From: CAVURS01 sp963834425
GTDB taxonomy: Bacteria; Actinomycetota; Actinomycetes; Actinomycetales; CAVURS01
Assembly: GCA_963834425.1 (NCBI GenBank)
Contig: CAWIBR010000010.1
Location: forward strand, 62,001 to 126,000
DNA: 64,000 bases
Direction of reading: 5' to 3'
Shown: positions 56,893-64,000 of the stretch, piece after piece
Layout: the number at the start of each line of letters is the position of its first letter
Numbering within the stretch: position 1 is the first letter of the stretch
Notes under the pieces: model-generated
Told to the model about the DNA's origin: nothing
Seen by the model: only the letters and a program-made list of their open reading frames with translations
The model's database searches: none
Translations under genes and position numbers: made by a program

Positions 56893-57777
56893 CTAGAGAG
56901 AACGGATCCTCCCGGACGGGCCCATGATGATCTTGGGGAGGGCGTCGGCCTTCAGCCACCGCAGCAGCCAGATCATCCGCGTGATGCTCGTGTTCGCACA
57001 GCCCAGCGTGTAGCCGTTGACGCCGGTGACGCCGTAGCAGTGCAGGAAGATCGCGCTCCCCAGCCGGGTGTTGGCCGGCTTCGTCGCGACGTACTGCCGA
57101 TCGCTTTGCAGATGCACGCCGCCGGCCAGGTTGAAGTCGATGGCCGCGACGTACTCATAGGCCGGGCGGGTGTAGTAGAGCGCCTCGGACTCGCTGGTGC
57201 GCCACTTGGCGGTGGCCGGATGACTGGTCTGCAGCACGTTGTAGGTCTTCGGGTCGCGCTGGTCACCCGCCCAGTAGTAGCTCGGCAGCAGGTGCGCGTA
57301 GGGCAGCGTCGTGCCCGGGTTGCTGTTGTAGCCGAACCCCATGTGGATGCCGAACAGACCGGCGGGCGTCTTGTGGTCCCCCTGGACTCGCTGGCTGGCG
57401 AGGACCCACCCGTTCAGCCCGATGTTCGCGTTGGACGGCACCATGACCTGCTGCCAGGTGCCCGCGTCGTCCTTCTCCCAGGCCTCGATCGTTCCGTGGA
57501 TCTCCGACCAGGACGACGTCATGACGGCGATCAGCTGGCGCGACGCCCCGAGGTTGGCGATGTCGAGAGGGAGCGGGGTGTAGACCGGCGCCACGGGAGG
57601 TGATGTCCAGCCACCGCCCGGTGTCGTGGCGGCTGCTGACCGGCCGCCTCCGGCACCGACCAGACCACCGGCAGCGACGGCCAGACCGGCCGCACCTCCG
57701 GCCAGGATCGAGCGCCGGCTGAGGCCGTCACCCTCACCCGAGGAGCGCGCCGGGGCCGGACTGTTGTCATCGGTCAT
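56893..57777 (-). CDS. Exported L,D-transpeptidase-like (YkuD-type) protein
   Basis: From ATG 57777 the product has 294 residues. An N-terminal Tat-type signal is visible (SRRSILAGGAAGLAVAAGGLVGAGG). The mature part has features of the YkuD fold: HKTPAGLFGI (substrate-proximal strand), IFLHCYG and GYTLGCANTS. The last would hold the catalytic cysteine in place of the usual SHGCxR. Such enzymes make 3-3 peptidoglycan cross-links or related acyl transfers. The motif is atypical, so catalytic activity is not certain. It is upstream of alkA on the same strand, seven bp from its start. Confidence 0.72.
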   Translation of the reverse strand: MTDDNSPAPARSSGEGDGLSRRSILAGGAAGLAVAAGGLVGAGGGRSAAATTPGGGWTSPPVAPVYTPLPLDIANLGASRQLIAVMTSSWSEIHGTIEAWEKDDAGTWQQVMVPSNANIGLNGWVLASQRVQGDHKTPAGLFGIHMGFGYNSNPGTTLPYAHLLPSYYWAGDQRDPKTYNVLQTSHPATAKWRTSESEALYYTRPAYEYVAAIDFNLAGGVHLQSDRQYVATKPANTRLGSAIFLHCYGVTGVNGYTLGCANTSITRMIWLLRWLKADALPKIIMGPSGRIRSL

Positions 57778-57791
57778 CACTCCTGTGTACG

Positions 57792-57831
57792 CCAAAGCCC
57801 CCGCCGGCGCTACGACCGGCGGGGGCTTTGG
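57792..57831 (-). terminator. Intrinsic terminator between cspA and the transpeptidase-like gene
   Basis: CCAAAGCCCCCGCCGG (57792-57807) and CCGGCGGGGGCTTTGG (57816-57831) form a perfect 16-bp stem with an eight-base loop. The lower stem ends in TTT on the minus strand, as expected for the cold-shock gene that stops at 57870. Confidence 0.85.
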
Positions 57832-57869
57832 TGTGACAAGGGCGAATTACCGCCCGGGACGTCGTCAGC

Positions 57870-58073
57870 TCAGAGCGGGCGGACCTGATCGGCCTGCATG
57901 CCCTTCGGGCCCTGGGTGACCTCGAACTCAACGCGCTGGTTCTCCTCCAGCGACCGGTAACCGGACGACTGGATTGCGGAGTAGTGCACGAAGACATCCG
58001 GGCCGCCGCCCTCAGGTGCGATGAAGCCGAAGCCCTTCTCGCTGTTGAACCACTTGACTGTTCCCGTGGCCAT
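57870..58073 (-). CDS. cspA: Cold-shock protein
   Basis: This 67-residue single OB-fold nucleic-acid-binding protein has RNP1 KGFGFI and RNP2 VFVHY. The ATG at 58073 (MATGTVKWF) has GGAG seven bases upstream. It is typical of actinobacterial CspA. A strong terminator follows. The 5' region up to 58201 contains a perfect 12-bp inverted repeat. Confidence 0.97.
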   Translation of the reverse strand: MATGTVKWFNSEKGFGFIAPEGGGPDVFVHYSAIQSSGYRSLEENQRVEFEVTQGPKGMQADQVRPL

Positions 58074-58167
58074 GGGGATCTCCACTCATGTTCAGGCCGG
58101 TCGGCAACCGCACCTCGCGGGTACCGGGCTGCCGCCGCCCTCCCAGAGGGAGATCTTCAGACACTGC

Positions 58168-58201
58168 TGAGCGTCCGCGAATCACAATCCGCGGACGCTC
58201 A
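58168..58201. promoter_or_regulatory. Perfect 12-bp inverted repeat between cspA and the oxidoreductase gene
   Basis: TGAGCGTCCGCG (58168-58179) is perfectly inverted as CGCGGACGCTCA (58190-58201) around AATCACAATC. It lies 95 bp upstream of cspA (minus) and 104 bp upstream of the divergent oxidoreductase. No gene ends here, so a simple terminator role is unlikely. It may be an operator or a structured cspA leader. Confidence 0.45.
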
Positions 58202-58304
58202 TGACGTGCGAGGAACTGCAACTGCAACCAGCGAAAACGCTACCAGTCGGAGCAGCGCGTTGGGAACAGATCGATTCCGCTGAGTAACCGGCCAAGATGT
58301 GCCC

Positions 58305-59312
58305 ATGACCCTCCCCGTGACCATCGATCCTTCCCGCCCCATCCGCTGGGGCATCCTCGGCACCGGCTGGATCGCCTCCGAGTTCGCCGGCGACCTGGCC
58401 CTCCTGGACGACGCCGAGCTCATCGCCGTCGGCTCCCGCAGCCAGGCCACCGCCGATGCCTTCGGGGCCCGCTTCGGCGTCGAGCGCTGCTACCCGACGT
58501 ACGCCGAGCTGGTGGCCGATCCCGAGGTGGACGCGGTCTACGTCTGCTCGCCGCACCCGATGCACGCCGCCGACATGCTGCTCGCCATCGAGGCCGGGAA
58601 GGCCGTGCTCTGCGAGAAGCCGTTCACCCTCAACGCCGGCCAGGCCCGGGAGGTGGTGGCCGCGGCGCAGGCCCATGGCACCTTTCTGATGGAGGCGATG
58701 TGGACCCGCTGGCTGCCGCACATGGTCAAGATCCGGTCGTTGCTCGCAGAAGGGGCGCTCGGCCAGGTGCGCGCGGTCTACGCCGACCACGGGCAGTGGT
58801 TCGACTTCGACCCGGCGTTTCGGCTCTTCGCCCCCGAGCTGGGCGGTGGGGCGCTGCTGGACCTCGGCGTCTATCCCGTGTCGTTCGCCTCGATGGTCCT
58901 GGGCGACCCCTCGCGGGTCGTCGCGATCAGCGATCCCACGCAGACCGGGGTCGACCAGCAGACCTCGATCCTGCTCGGGCATCCGGGCGGCGCTCAGGCC
59001 GTGCTGACCTGCACGCTCGAAGCCGCCTCACCCGTCTCGGCCGCCATCATCGGCACCGAGGCGCGGATCGAGATCGACCGCACGTGGTACGCCCCGACCA
59101 GCTTTCGGGTCATCACCAGGAGCGGCGAGACCACGGAGTACGACGAGCCGTCGGCGCCACGCGGAATGCAGCACGAGGCCGCGGAGGTCGGACGGTGCCT
59201 GCGCGCCGGCCTGCTGGAGAGCCCGGATCTGCCGTTGGCCGAGACGGTCGCGATCATGGCGACGCTGGACGAGGTCCGCGCCCAGATCGGGCTGGCCTAT
59301 CCCGGCGAGTGA
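58305..59312 (+). CDS. Gfo/Idh/MocA family oxidoreductase
   Basis: The 335-residue protein has an N-terminal Rossmann fold (WGILGTGWIASEFA), the conserved CEKPFTLNAGQA of the family with its catalytic-site Lys, and a C-terminal alpha/beta domain (GGALLDLGVYPVSFA). It probably oxidises or reduces a sugar or polyol with NAD(P). ATG 58305 is chosen over GTG 58299. Its TGA abuts the TAG of the opposing gene with no spacer. Substrate is unknown. Confidence 0.9.
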   Translation: MTLPVTIDPSRPIRWGILGTGWIASEFAGDLALLDDAELIAVGSRSQATADAFGARFGVERCYPTYAELVADPEVDAVYVCSPHPMHAADMLLAIEAGKAVLCEKPFTLNAGQAREVVAAAQAHGTFLMEAMWTRWLPHMVKIRSLLAEGALGQVRAVYADHGQWFDFDPAFRLFAPELGGGALLDLGVYPVSFASMVLGDPSRVVAISDPTQTGVDQQTSILLGHPGGAQAVLTCTLEAASPVSAAIIGTEARIEIDRTWYAPTSFRVITRSGETTEYDEPSAPRGMQHEAAEVGRCLRAGLLESPDLPLAETVAIMATLDEVRAQIGLAYPGE

Positions 59313-60209
59313 CTAGTCGACGCTGAGCACTCGCAGGGCGTCCAGCACGGCAACCACCTGGGGCACCTCGTGGGTGCGGAAGACTCCGGCGCCACCGAGG
59401 TGGGCCAGCACCGCGAAAAGCCCCTCGGCCGAACGGAACTGGTCCTCGAAGAGGTCGAACGCGTGCGGCAGCGCGTGGCAGATCGGCAGGCCCAGGACGC
59501 GCAGCCGGATCGAGTTGAGCAACACCCTCGTCTGGTGGCGCACCCGGGCCTCGGGGTCGATCAGGTTGCCGTAGTAGAAGCCCATGCCGGGATCGATGAT
59601 GATCCGCTCGACACCCCGAGCGCGGGCCTGCTCGAGTCGCCGGGCGAAGTGGTCGTGGAGCTCCGGGAAGGGGTCGCCGTCGAGCTCGACATCGGTGATC
59701 TCCCGGACGTTCTCACCCGTGACGTAACACAGGACGAGGGTGGCCCGGTGGGCAGCGACGAGGTCGAAGATCTCGTCCTCGTGGGCCGACCCGGTGAAGT
59801 TCACGATGCTCGCTCCGGCCTCCAGACCGGCTCGGGCGACGTCGGGTTCGTAGGTCTCGACCGAGACCAGGATGCCCTCGCTCGACAGCTGCTTGACCAC
59901 GGGCACGAGCGCGAGGGTCTGGTCGTCAGCGCCCACCCGCGACGCCTTCGCGGTGCTCGACTCGGCCCCGATGTCGATGAAGTCGGCACCCTGCGCCGCC
60001 TGGACCCGGCCCTTGCGGATGGCCGATTCGGAGGAGGTGGCGATGCTCTCCCGGTAGGTCGAGTCGCGGGAGAGGTTCACGCAGCCCATGACCGTGGGGC
60101 GGGCATCGACGTCGAACGTGCGCGGGCCGACCTCGAGGGCGGCGACGGGGGTGACGGCCGCCGCCTGGTGCGTCTGGAAGAGCTCGGCGAGCGCCTGCAA
60201 CGTGATCAC
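59313..60209 (-). CDS. Dihydropteroate-synthase-like pterin-binding protein
   Basis: The 298-residue TIM-barrel protein shows degenerate DHPS landmarks in order: VMGCVNLSRDSTYRES, FIDIGAESSTAKASRV, VSVETYEPDVARAGLEAGASIVNFTG and IIIDPGMGFYYGN. The usual C-terminal SxRH-type pABA site is not evident. It may be a diverged DHPS or a pterin-dependent protein of another pathway rather than the folate enzyme FolP. Start GTG 60209 lies in GTGATCAC. It is divergent from the ACT-like gene, with 59 bp between starts. Confidence 0.75.
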   Translation of the reverse strand: MITLQALAELFQTHQAAAVTPVAALEVGPRTFDVDARPTVMGCVNLSRDSTYRESIATSSESAIRKGRVQAAQGADFIDIGAESSTAKASRVGADDQTLALVPVVKQLSSEGILVSVETYEPDVARAGLEAGASIVNFTGSAHEDEIFDLVAAHRATLVLCYVTGENVREITDVELDGDPFPELHDHFARRLEQARARGVERIIIDPGMGFYYGNLIDPEARVRHQTRVLLNSIRLRVLGLPICHALPHAFDLFEDQFRSAEGLFAVLAHLGGAGVFRTHEVPQVVAVLDALRVLSVD

Positions 60210-60268
60210 GGCTGCATTCTCGCCTGCCCGCGGGACAGGGCCGCCCCTCGTCGTACAGGCTGTCGGTC

Positions 60269-60674
60269 GTGAGCTCCGCCGGCGAGACCGATCTCGGCGT
60301 CCTGTTGGCGTCGATGCAGCCGGAGCTGGTGCCGGGGGAGTTCGTCTACTGCACGGTCTCGGCTGGCGGCCGGCGTGCCGGCCGACGCAGACCCGATCGT
60401 CGTGGTGCGTGAGCCGGAGGGCCTGACCCTGGTGCTGGCTCGCGCCGATGCGGACCGGCTCGGACTGCCGTACGACTACGTCGCGGCCATGGTCACCTTG
60501 CGCGTGCACTCGGCGCTGGAAGCGGTCGGTCTCACGGCCGCGGTCGCGACCTGCCTCGGCGCGGCCGGGCTGAGCTGCAACGTCGTCGCCGGCTTCCACC
60601 ATGACCACCTGTTCGTGCCGCACGAGCGGGGCGCCGAGTGCGTCGAGCTGCTGCGCCAGCTGAGCCGGAGCTGA
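60269..60674 (+). CDS. ACT-domain-like small protein, with apparent one-base insertion
   Basis: GTG 60269 opens MSSAGETDLGVLLASMQPEL and reads to YCTVSAGG. One extra base near 60370 (GGCGGCCGGCG) then changes the frame. The corrected frame continues VPADADPIVVVREPEGLTLVL and AALSCNV-type motifs (LGAAGLSCNVVAGFHHDHLFVP), which match stand-alone ACT-like proteins of about 130 residues. Function is probably ligand sensing. It is divergent from the DHPS-like gene. Confidence 0.75.
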
Positions 60675-60693
60675 TTCGGGACCGAGCCGGTCG

Positions 60694-60894
60694 TCAGGGG
60701 CGGCGCTGGCGACCTTGCTGGGCGGCCAGTCCCAGGACACCCAGGCCGACCAGGATCAGGACGATGCCGACCACGGCCCAGACCGAGTGACCGCTCATCG
60801 CGCTGCCGCCGATGACATCCAGGCCCTGCAGGGTGAACAGGGCGCCGACCGCGAGGGCGATGACGCCGAGGGCGGCGATCGAGAGTCTCTGCAC
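60694..60894 (-). CDS. Small two-helix membrane protein, 66 residues
   Basis: The protein has two hydrophobic segments (about residues 6-23 and 37-57) separated by a short polar loop, with a basic C-terminus. The frame is clean and starts at ATG 60894. It lies between the ACT-like gene and the HD-GYP gene. I recognise no family and see no catalytic residue. Confidence 0.65.
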   Translation of the reverse strand: MQRLSIAALGVIALAVGALFTLQGLDVIGGSAMSGHSVWAVVGIVLILVGLGVLGLAAQQGRQRRP

Positions 60895-60941
60895 AGTGAG
60901 ACGGTACGGCGGGCTGCCCCGTCGCGTTCAGCGGCAGGTGG

Positions 60942-62777
60942 TCAGTGCCCGTGAGCGGCGTTCTTGCACAGGCCAAGGGGCAGGTTGCAGACGGTCGTGG
61001 TCAGGGCGCCGCCGAGGGTCCCGCCGCCGCTCCCGGCCGAGGTGCCGGACGACCCGCTGCCCCCTGAGCCGGAGGACCCCGAACCTGACCCCGAACCGAT
61101 CCCGAACCCGAACCCGAGGAGCCGGAACCTGACCCCGAGCCTGCCGAGCCCGAACCAGAGCCGCCCGAGGAACCAGAGCCGCCCGAGGAGCCGGAGCCGC
61201 CCTTCGAGCCGGACGAGCCCGAGGACCCAGAACCACCGGACCCTTTGCTCGAGCCCGAACCCTTGGGTGTACCCGTCACGCCGTTGAGGACACCCCCGAC
61301 CGTCGAGCCCAGGCCGCCGACGGTCGAACCCACCGTCGAACCCAGGCCGCCGACCGTCGAACCCACCGTCGAGCCCAGGCCGCCGACCGTCCGCAGCCCC
61401 GCTCCCAGTAGCCGAACCACTGCTCCCGGCCGCTCCCGGCTCCAGGCCTGCCGTCCCCCGACCACCGGTGTCCGCGCCGTCAGCGTCACCCGGTGCGCCA
61501 GGGCCGCCGGCTCCGCCGGGCGCTGCGGCACCCGGCGTACCGATCACTCCCGCGCTCGGGCCGGCCAGCCGGGCGGCCTGGCCGGCCGCGCCTGCCACGC
61601 CCTTGGTCCCGGAACCCTCGGCGCCCCTCCCATCGGGCCGCGCGAGGACCGCATGAGACGTCGCGCCGCTGGCTGCGACCGGCGCGGACGTGACCGGCAG
61701 GCCGCCGACCGCGACCGCGACAGCGGTCACGCCCGCAGCCGTCGTTGCTGTCGCCGTGGTCGCCGCCGCGGCATCGGCCAACCGAGCCCCACCCTCACCG
61801 AGCCAGCGCAGGGACGGCACGTTGACGACAAAGGCCAGCGGACCGACCGACCAGAGCAACCGTGGCAGCGCGATCTGCAGGAACGCCCGGACCATCACCG
61901 GGTCGAAATGCGTTCCCGCGCAACGGGTCAGCTCCTGGCGAGCCGAGAACGTCGAGCGCACTGCTTTGTACGAGCGGGCGGCGGTCATCGTCTCGAACGC
62001 GTCCACGACGGCGACCGCTCGACCGGCGACCGAGATCTGGGCGCCGTGCAGCCCCCGGGGGTAGCCGGTGCCGTCGAATCGTTCGTGGTGTTCGGCGATG
62101 CCGTTGAACCACGGCCCCAACCAGTCGGCCAACGCCCCGGCGAGCTGGGCGCCCGCCTCCGGGTGCCGCTTGATCGCCTGCCACTCCCGAGGGTTCAGCG
62201 AGCCGGGCTTGTTCAGGATGGTCGCGGCGACCTCGAGCTTGCCGATGTCGTGGATCAACGCGGCCCAGCGCAGCCGGCCGGCGTCGGCGGTGGACAGGTC
62301 CAGTTCGCGGGAGAGCAGGTCGCAGAACAGCCGGACCCGCTCGCTGTGCCCCCGAGTCCTGCGGTCGTGGCGACCGAGCGCCGTGACGAGCGAGAGCATC
62401 GTCGCCGCCGCCTCGCTCTGGGTCAGGTCCGGGCTGGCGAGCAGCGCCGTGATCTCCCGCATGCTGGTCGCGCGCCGCGCAACCTTGAGCCGGCTCGGCG
62501 CCCGGTCCGGGAACAGCATCGTCATCCTGAGCAGCACGACCAGCGGCATCAACCGGATGGTCAGTCGCGAGACCAGCAGGGAGACGGCGATGGCCGCAGC
62601 GAGCGAGCCCAGGATGGCCGGTATCCGCGGGAGCGCGGTGACCAGATGGGGCGCGACGACATGGGCGACGAGCGTGCCGACGGCGATCGGAGCGCCGTAC
62701 GCCAGCAGACGGACGCCGGCCGAGAGCAGGGGACGCGAACGCCAGCTCACGTCGGTTCGTGCCGACTGCATGGTCAT
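60942..62777 (-). CDS. Membrane HD-GYP domain protein with a long Gly/Ser tail
   Basis: The protein is 611 residues as read. Two or three membrane helices (about 18-85) precede an HD-GYP domain, with HD at His176-Asp177 (LIHDIGKLEV), EHH at 229-231 and GYP at 238-240, all intact, so cyclic-di-GMP hydrolysis is likely. A hydrophobic segment near 280-350 leads to a long Ala/Gly/Ser-rich tail. Between about 61398 and 61102 the read frame turns Arg/Trp rich. An alternative frame there gives clean repeats (LGSTVGG three times, then SGSSGG), so a +1 and a compensating -1 change are likely. The tail ends TTTVCNLPLGLCKNAAHGH, with two cysteines. ATG 62771 is better spaced from GGGGGAG than 62777. Confidence 0.85.
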   Translation of the reverse strand: MTMQSARTDVSWRSRPLLSAGVRLLAYGAPIAVGTLVAHVVAPHLVTALPRIPAILGSLAAAIAVSLLVSRLTIRLMPLVVLLRMTMLFPDRAPSRLKVARRATSMREITALLASPDLTQSEAAATMLSLVTALGRHDRRTRGHSERVRLFCDLLSRELDLSTADAGRLRWAALIHDIGKLEVAATILNKPGSLNPREWQAIKRHPEAGAQLAGALADWLGPWFNGIAEHHERFDGTGYPRGLHGAQISVAGRAVAVVDAFETMTAARSYKAVRSTFSARQELTRCAGTHFDPVMVRAFLQIALPRLLWSVGPLAFVVNVPSLRWLGEGGARLADAAAATTATATTAAGVTAVAVAVGGLPVTSAPVAASGATSHAVLARPDGRGAEGSGTKGVAGAAGQAARLAGPSAGVIGTPGAAAPGGAGGPGAPGDADGADTGGRGTAGLEPGAAGSSGSATGSGAADGRRPGLDGGFDGRRPGFDGGFDRRRPGLDGRGCPQRRDGYTQGFGLEQRVRWFWVLGLVRLEGRLRLLGRLWFLGRLWFGLGRLGVRFRLLGFGFGIGSGSGSGSSGSGGSGSSGTSAGSGGGTLGGALTTTVCNLPLGLCKNAAHGH

Positions 62778-62970
62778 GACTCCCCCTCCCGGGCCGCTCC
62801 CTCGGCAACTCCACTATCGAGGCGGGAAGGGGTGATCCGGACACGCTTCGTCACGTCACTACCCCGAACGGCCCACCCCGGACCCGCGTTCGAGCGCACA
62901 ACGATAGCAACGGCGCGTCGGACCGGACGCGCCGCTGCATCGATAGTGCGGAAACGATGGGTACGCAGAT

Positions 62971-63663
62971 TCAGCGGGCGACGAGGACACCGGCCAGGGC
63001 GGCGGCGACGCTGATCAGGAGGAACAGGGCCACCCACACCGCGGCCGGCACCCGGGTCAGCCGGGCCAGCTGGTCGGCGTCCGACCCCCGGGCGCCCCCT
63101 CGGCGGCGGGCCGAGATCAGCCCGAAGACCTCACGGATGCCGGCGAGCAGCAGGAACCAGGTGACCAGGTAGGCGAACGCCGACTGAGTCCGCCCGGGCA
63201 GCCACCAGGTGACCGCGAAGACGACCACGCCGCTGGCCAGCACGGTCCACGCGCCGAACCAGTTGCGGATCAACAGCAGCATCCCGGCGAGCAGCAGCAC
63301 CAGGGCCCACAGCAGGGCCGCGACGTGTCCCGTCCCGAGCACCGCCGCAGCCGCCAGCCCGAGCACCGCCGGTGCGGGGTAGCCGGCCGCGAGCATGGCC
63401 ACCATCCCCGGGCCGCGCGGCCGGCCGACCGAGACGGTCACGCCGGAACTGTCCGAGTGCAGCCGGATGCCGGCCAGCCGCCGCCCGGTCAGGAGGGCGA
63501 CGAGCGCGTGCCCCGCCTCGTGGACGATCGTGCCGACGTGCCGGGCAACCGCCCAGGCGCCCGGAAGCAGCACGACGACGGCCGCCAGGACGGCGGCCGC
63601 GACCACGACCCACGGTGCCGGTGCCGGCTGGGTTGCCCACACCCGGGACCAGAGGTCGCTCAA
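62971..63663 (-). CDS. M50-family membrane metalloprotease-like protein
   Basis: This 230-residue protein has five or six membrane helices and the zinc motif HEAGH at residues 48-52, inside the second hydrophobic stretch, as in site-2-like M50B proteases. The second Asp ligand motif is not obvious. It begins at TTG 63663, four bp after the clpB stop, so it is probably co-transcribed with clpB. The 190 bp downstream, before the HD-GYP gene, show no further gene. Confidence 0.85.
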   Translation of the reverse strand: MSDLWSRVWATQPAPAPWVVVAAAVLAAVVVLLPGAWAVARHVGTIVHEAGHALVALLTGRRLAGIRLHSDSSGVTVSVGRPRGPGMVAMLAAGYPAPAVLGLAAAAVLGTGHVAALLWALVLLLAGMLLLIRNWFGAWTVLASGVVVFAVTWWLPGRTQSAFAYLVTWFLLLAGIREVFGLISARRRGGARGSDADQLARLTRVPAAVWVALFLLISVAAALAGVLVAR

Positions 63664-63667
63664 CGGA

Positions 63668-64000
63668 TCAGCGTGACTGGTTCAGGGTCAACGCATCCGC
63701 CGAGGCATCGAGGTCGATCCGTACCCGATCCCCGTCGTGCACCTCGCCGGCCAGGATGGCTCGGGCCAGCCGGTCGCCGATCTGGGTCTGCACCAACCGC
63801 CGCAGCGGCCGAGCACCGTACGCCGGGTCGTAGCCGGTGAGCGCCAACCACTCGCGCGCCGCGTCGGTGACCTCCAGCGTCAGCCGGCGGTCGTCCAGGC
63901 GCCGGGCCAGCAGGTCGACCTGGAGGTCGACGATGCGGGCCAGCTCGCTCGTGCCGAGCGGGTCGAAGATCACGATGTCGTCCAGCCGGTTGAGGAACTC
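63668..64000 (-). CDS. clpB: ATP-dependent chaperone ClpB, C-terminal end (gene continues beyond the window)
   Basis: The frame is open from the window edge to TGA at 63668, giving 110 residues. EFLNRLDDIVIFDPLG is the highly conserved arginine-finger region of the second AAA+ domain. The D2-small domain follows (LTLEVTDAAREWLALTGYDPAYGARPLRRLVQTQIGDRLARAIL). It is the disaggregase partner of DnaK. The rest lies outside the window. Confidence 0.94.
   Translation of the reverse strand, partial: EFLNRLDDIVIFDPLGTSELARIVDLQVDLLARRLDDRRLTLEVTDAAREWLALTGYDPAYGARPLRRLVQTQIGDRLARAILAGEVHDGDRVRIDLDASADALTLNQSR

Overview
This 64 kb window comes from a very GC-rich actinobacterium. The lysC-asd pair, the DUF5063-recR-dnaX-ffs cluster, tadA with its actinobacterial partner gene, the LytR_C and LCP envelope proteins, a large AfsR/SARP regulator, GTP-dependent PEP carboxykinase and an LPFTG-anchored surface protein all fit. 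I cannot place it to genus from sequence alone.

Layout. 1-3.6 kb: end of a metallophosphoesterase, tRNA-Pro, an S9 peptidase, an unusual palindrome-rich gap and an XRE regulator. 3.6-9.7 kb (mostly minus): asd, lysC, DUF5063, recR, dnaX (frame change near its 3' third), SRP RNA and tRNA-Ser. 9.7-27.2 kb (minus): a cell-surface block. It holds a 4975-residue secreted protein of about 39 tandem DUF7507/DUF11-type modules ending in an LPFTG sortase signal. Two paralogous small lipoproteins flank it. At 26-27.2 kb a HerA-like ATPase is cut short and fused in frame to the last module and sorting signal of a second giant protein. 27.3-31.7 kb: LytR_C protein, DinB-like protein, tRNA-Ser, tadA pair, upp and membrane proteins. 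31.8-38.8 kb: three-gene proton-translocating transhydrogenase, a diguanylate cyclase and an OmpA-like lipoprotein. 39-48 kb: tRNA-Arg, pckG, an FAD enzyme, tRNA-Ser, an LCP protein, an acyl-CoA ligase and a penicillin-binding protein. 48-57.8 kb: SARP regulator convergent with a DrrAB-type exporter, an MFS exporter with its MarR regulator, ogt, alkA and an L,D-transpeptidase-like protein. 57.8-64 kb: cold-shock protein, oxidoreductase, DHPS-like protein, ACT-like protein, HD-GYP protein, M50 protease and the end of clpB.

How the genes fit together. Cell envelope is the main theme: LPFTG protein, lipoproteins, LCP, PBP, L,D-transpeptidase-like and OmpA-like proteins. Smaller themes are cyclic-di-GMP (GGDEF and HD-GYP), drug export with dedicated regulators, alkylation repair (ogt, alkA) and gluconeogenesis/redox balance (pckG, pntAB).

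Caution. At least eight genes need a one-base correction to restore family homology: dnaX, the giant gene (three times), both pntA genes, the MFS gene, its MarR regulator, the ACT-like gene and the HD-GYP gene. Nearly all corrections are removal of one extra base. That pattern points to consensus errors in the assembly at least as much as to biology, and it affects how several findings should be read.
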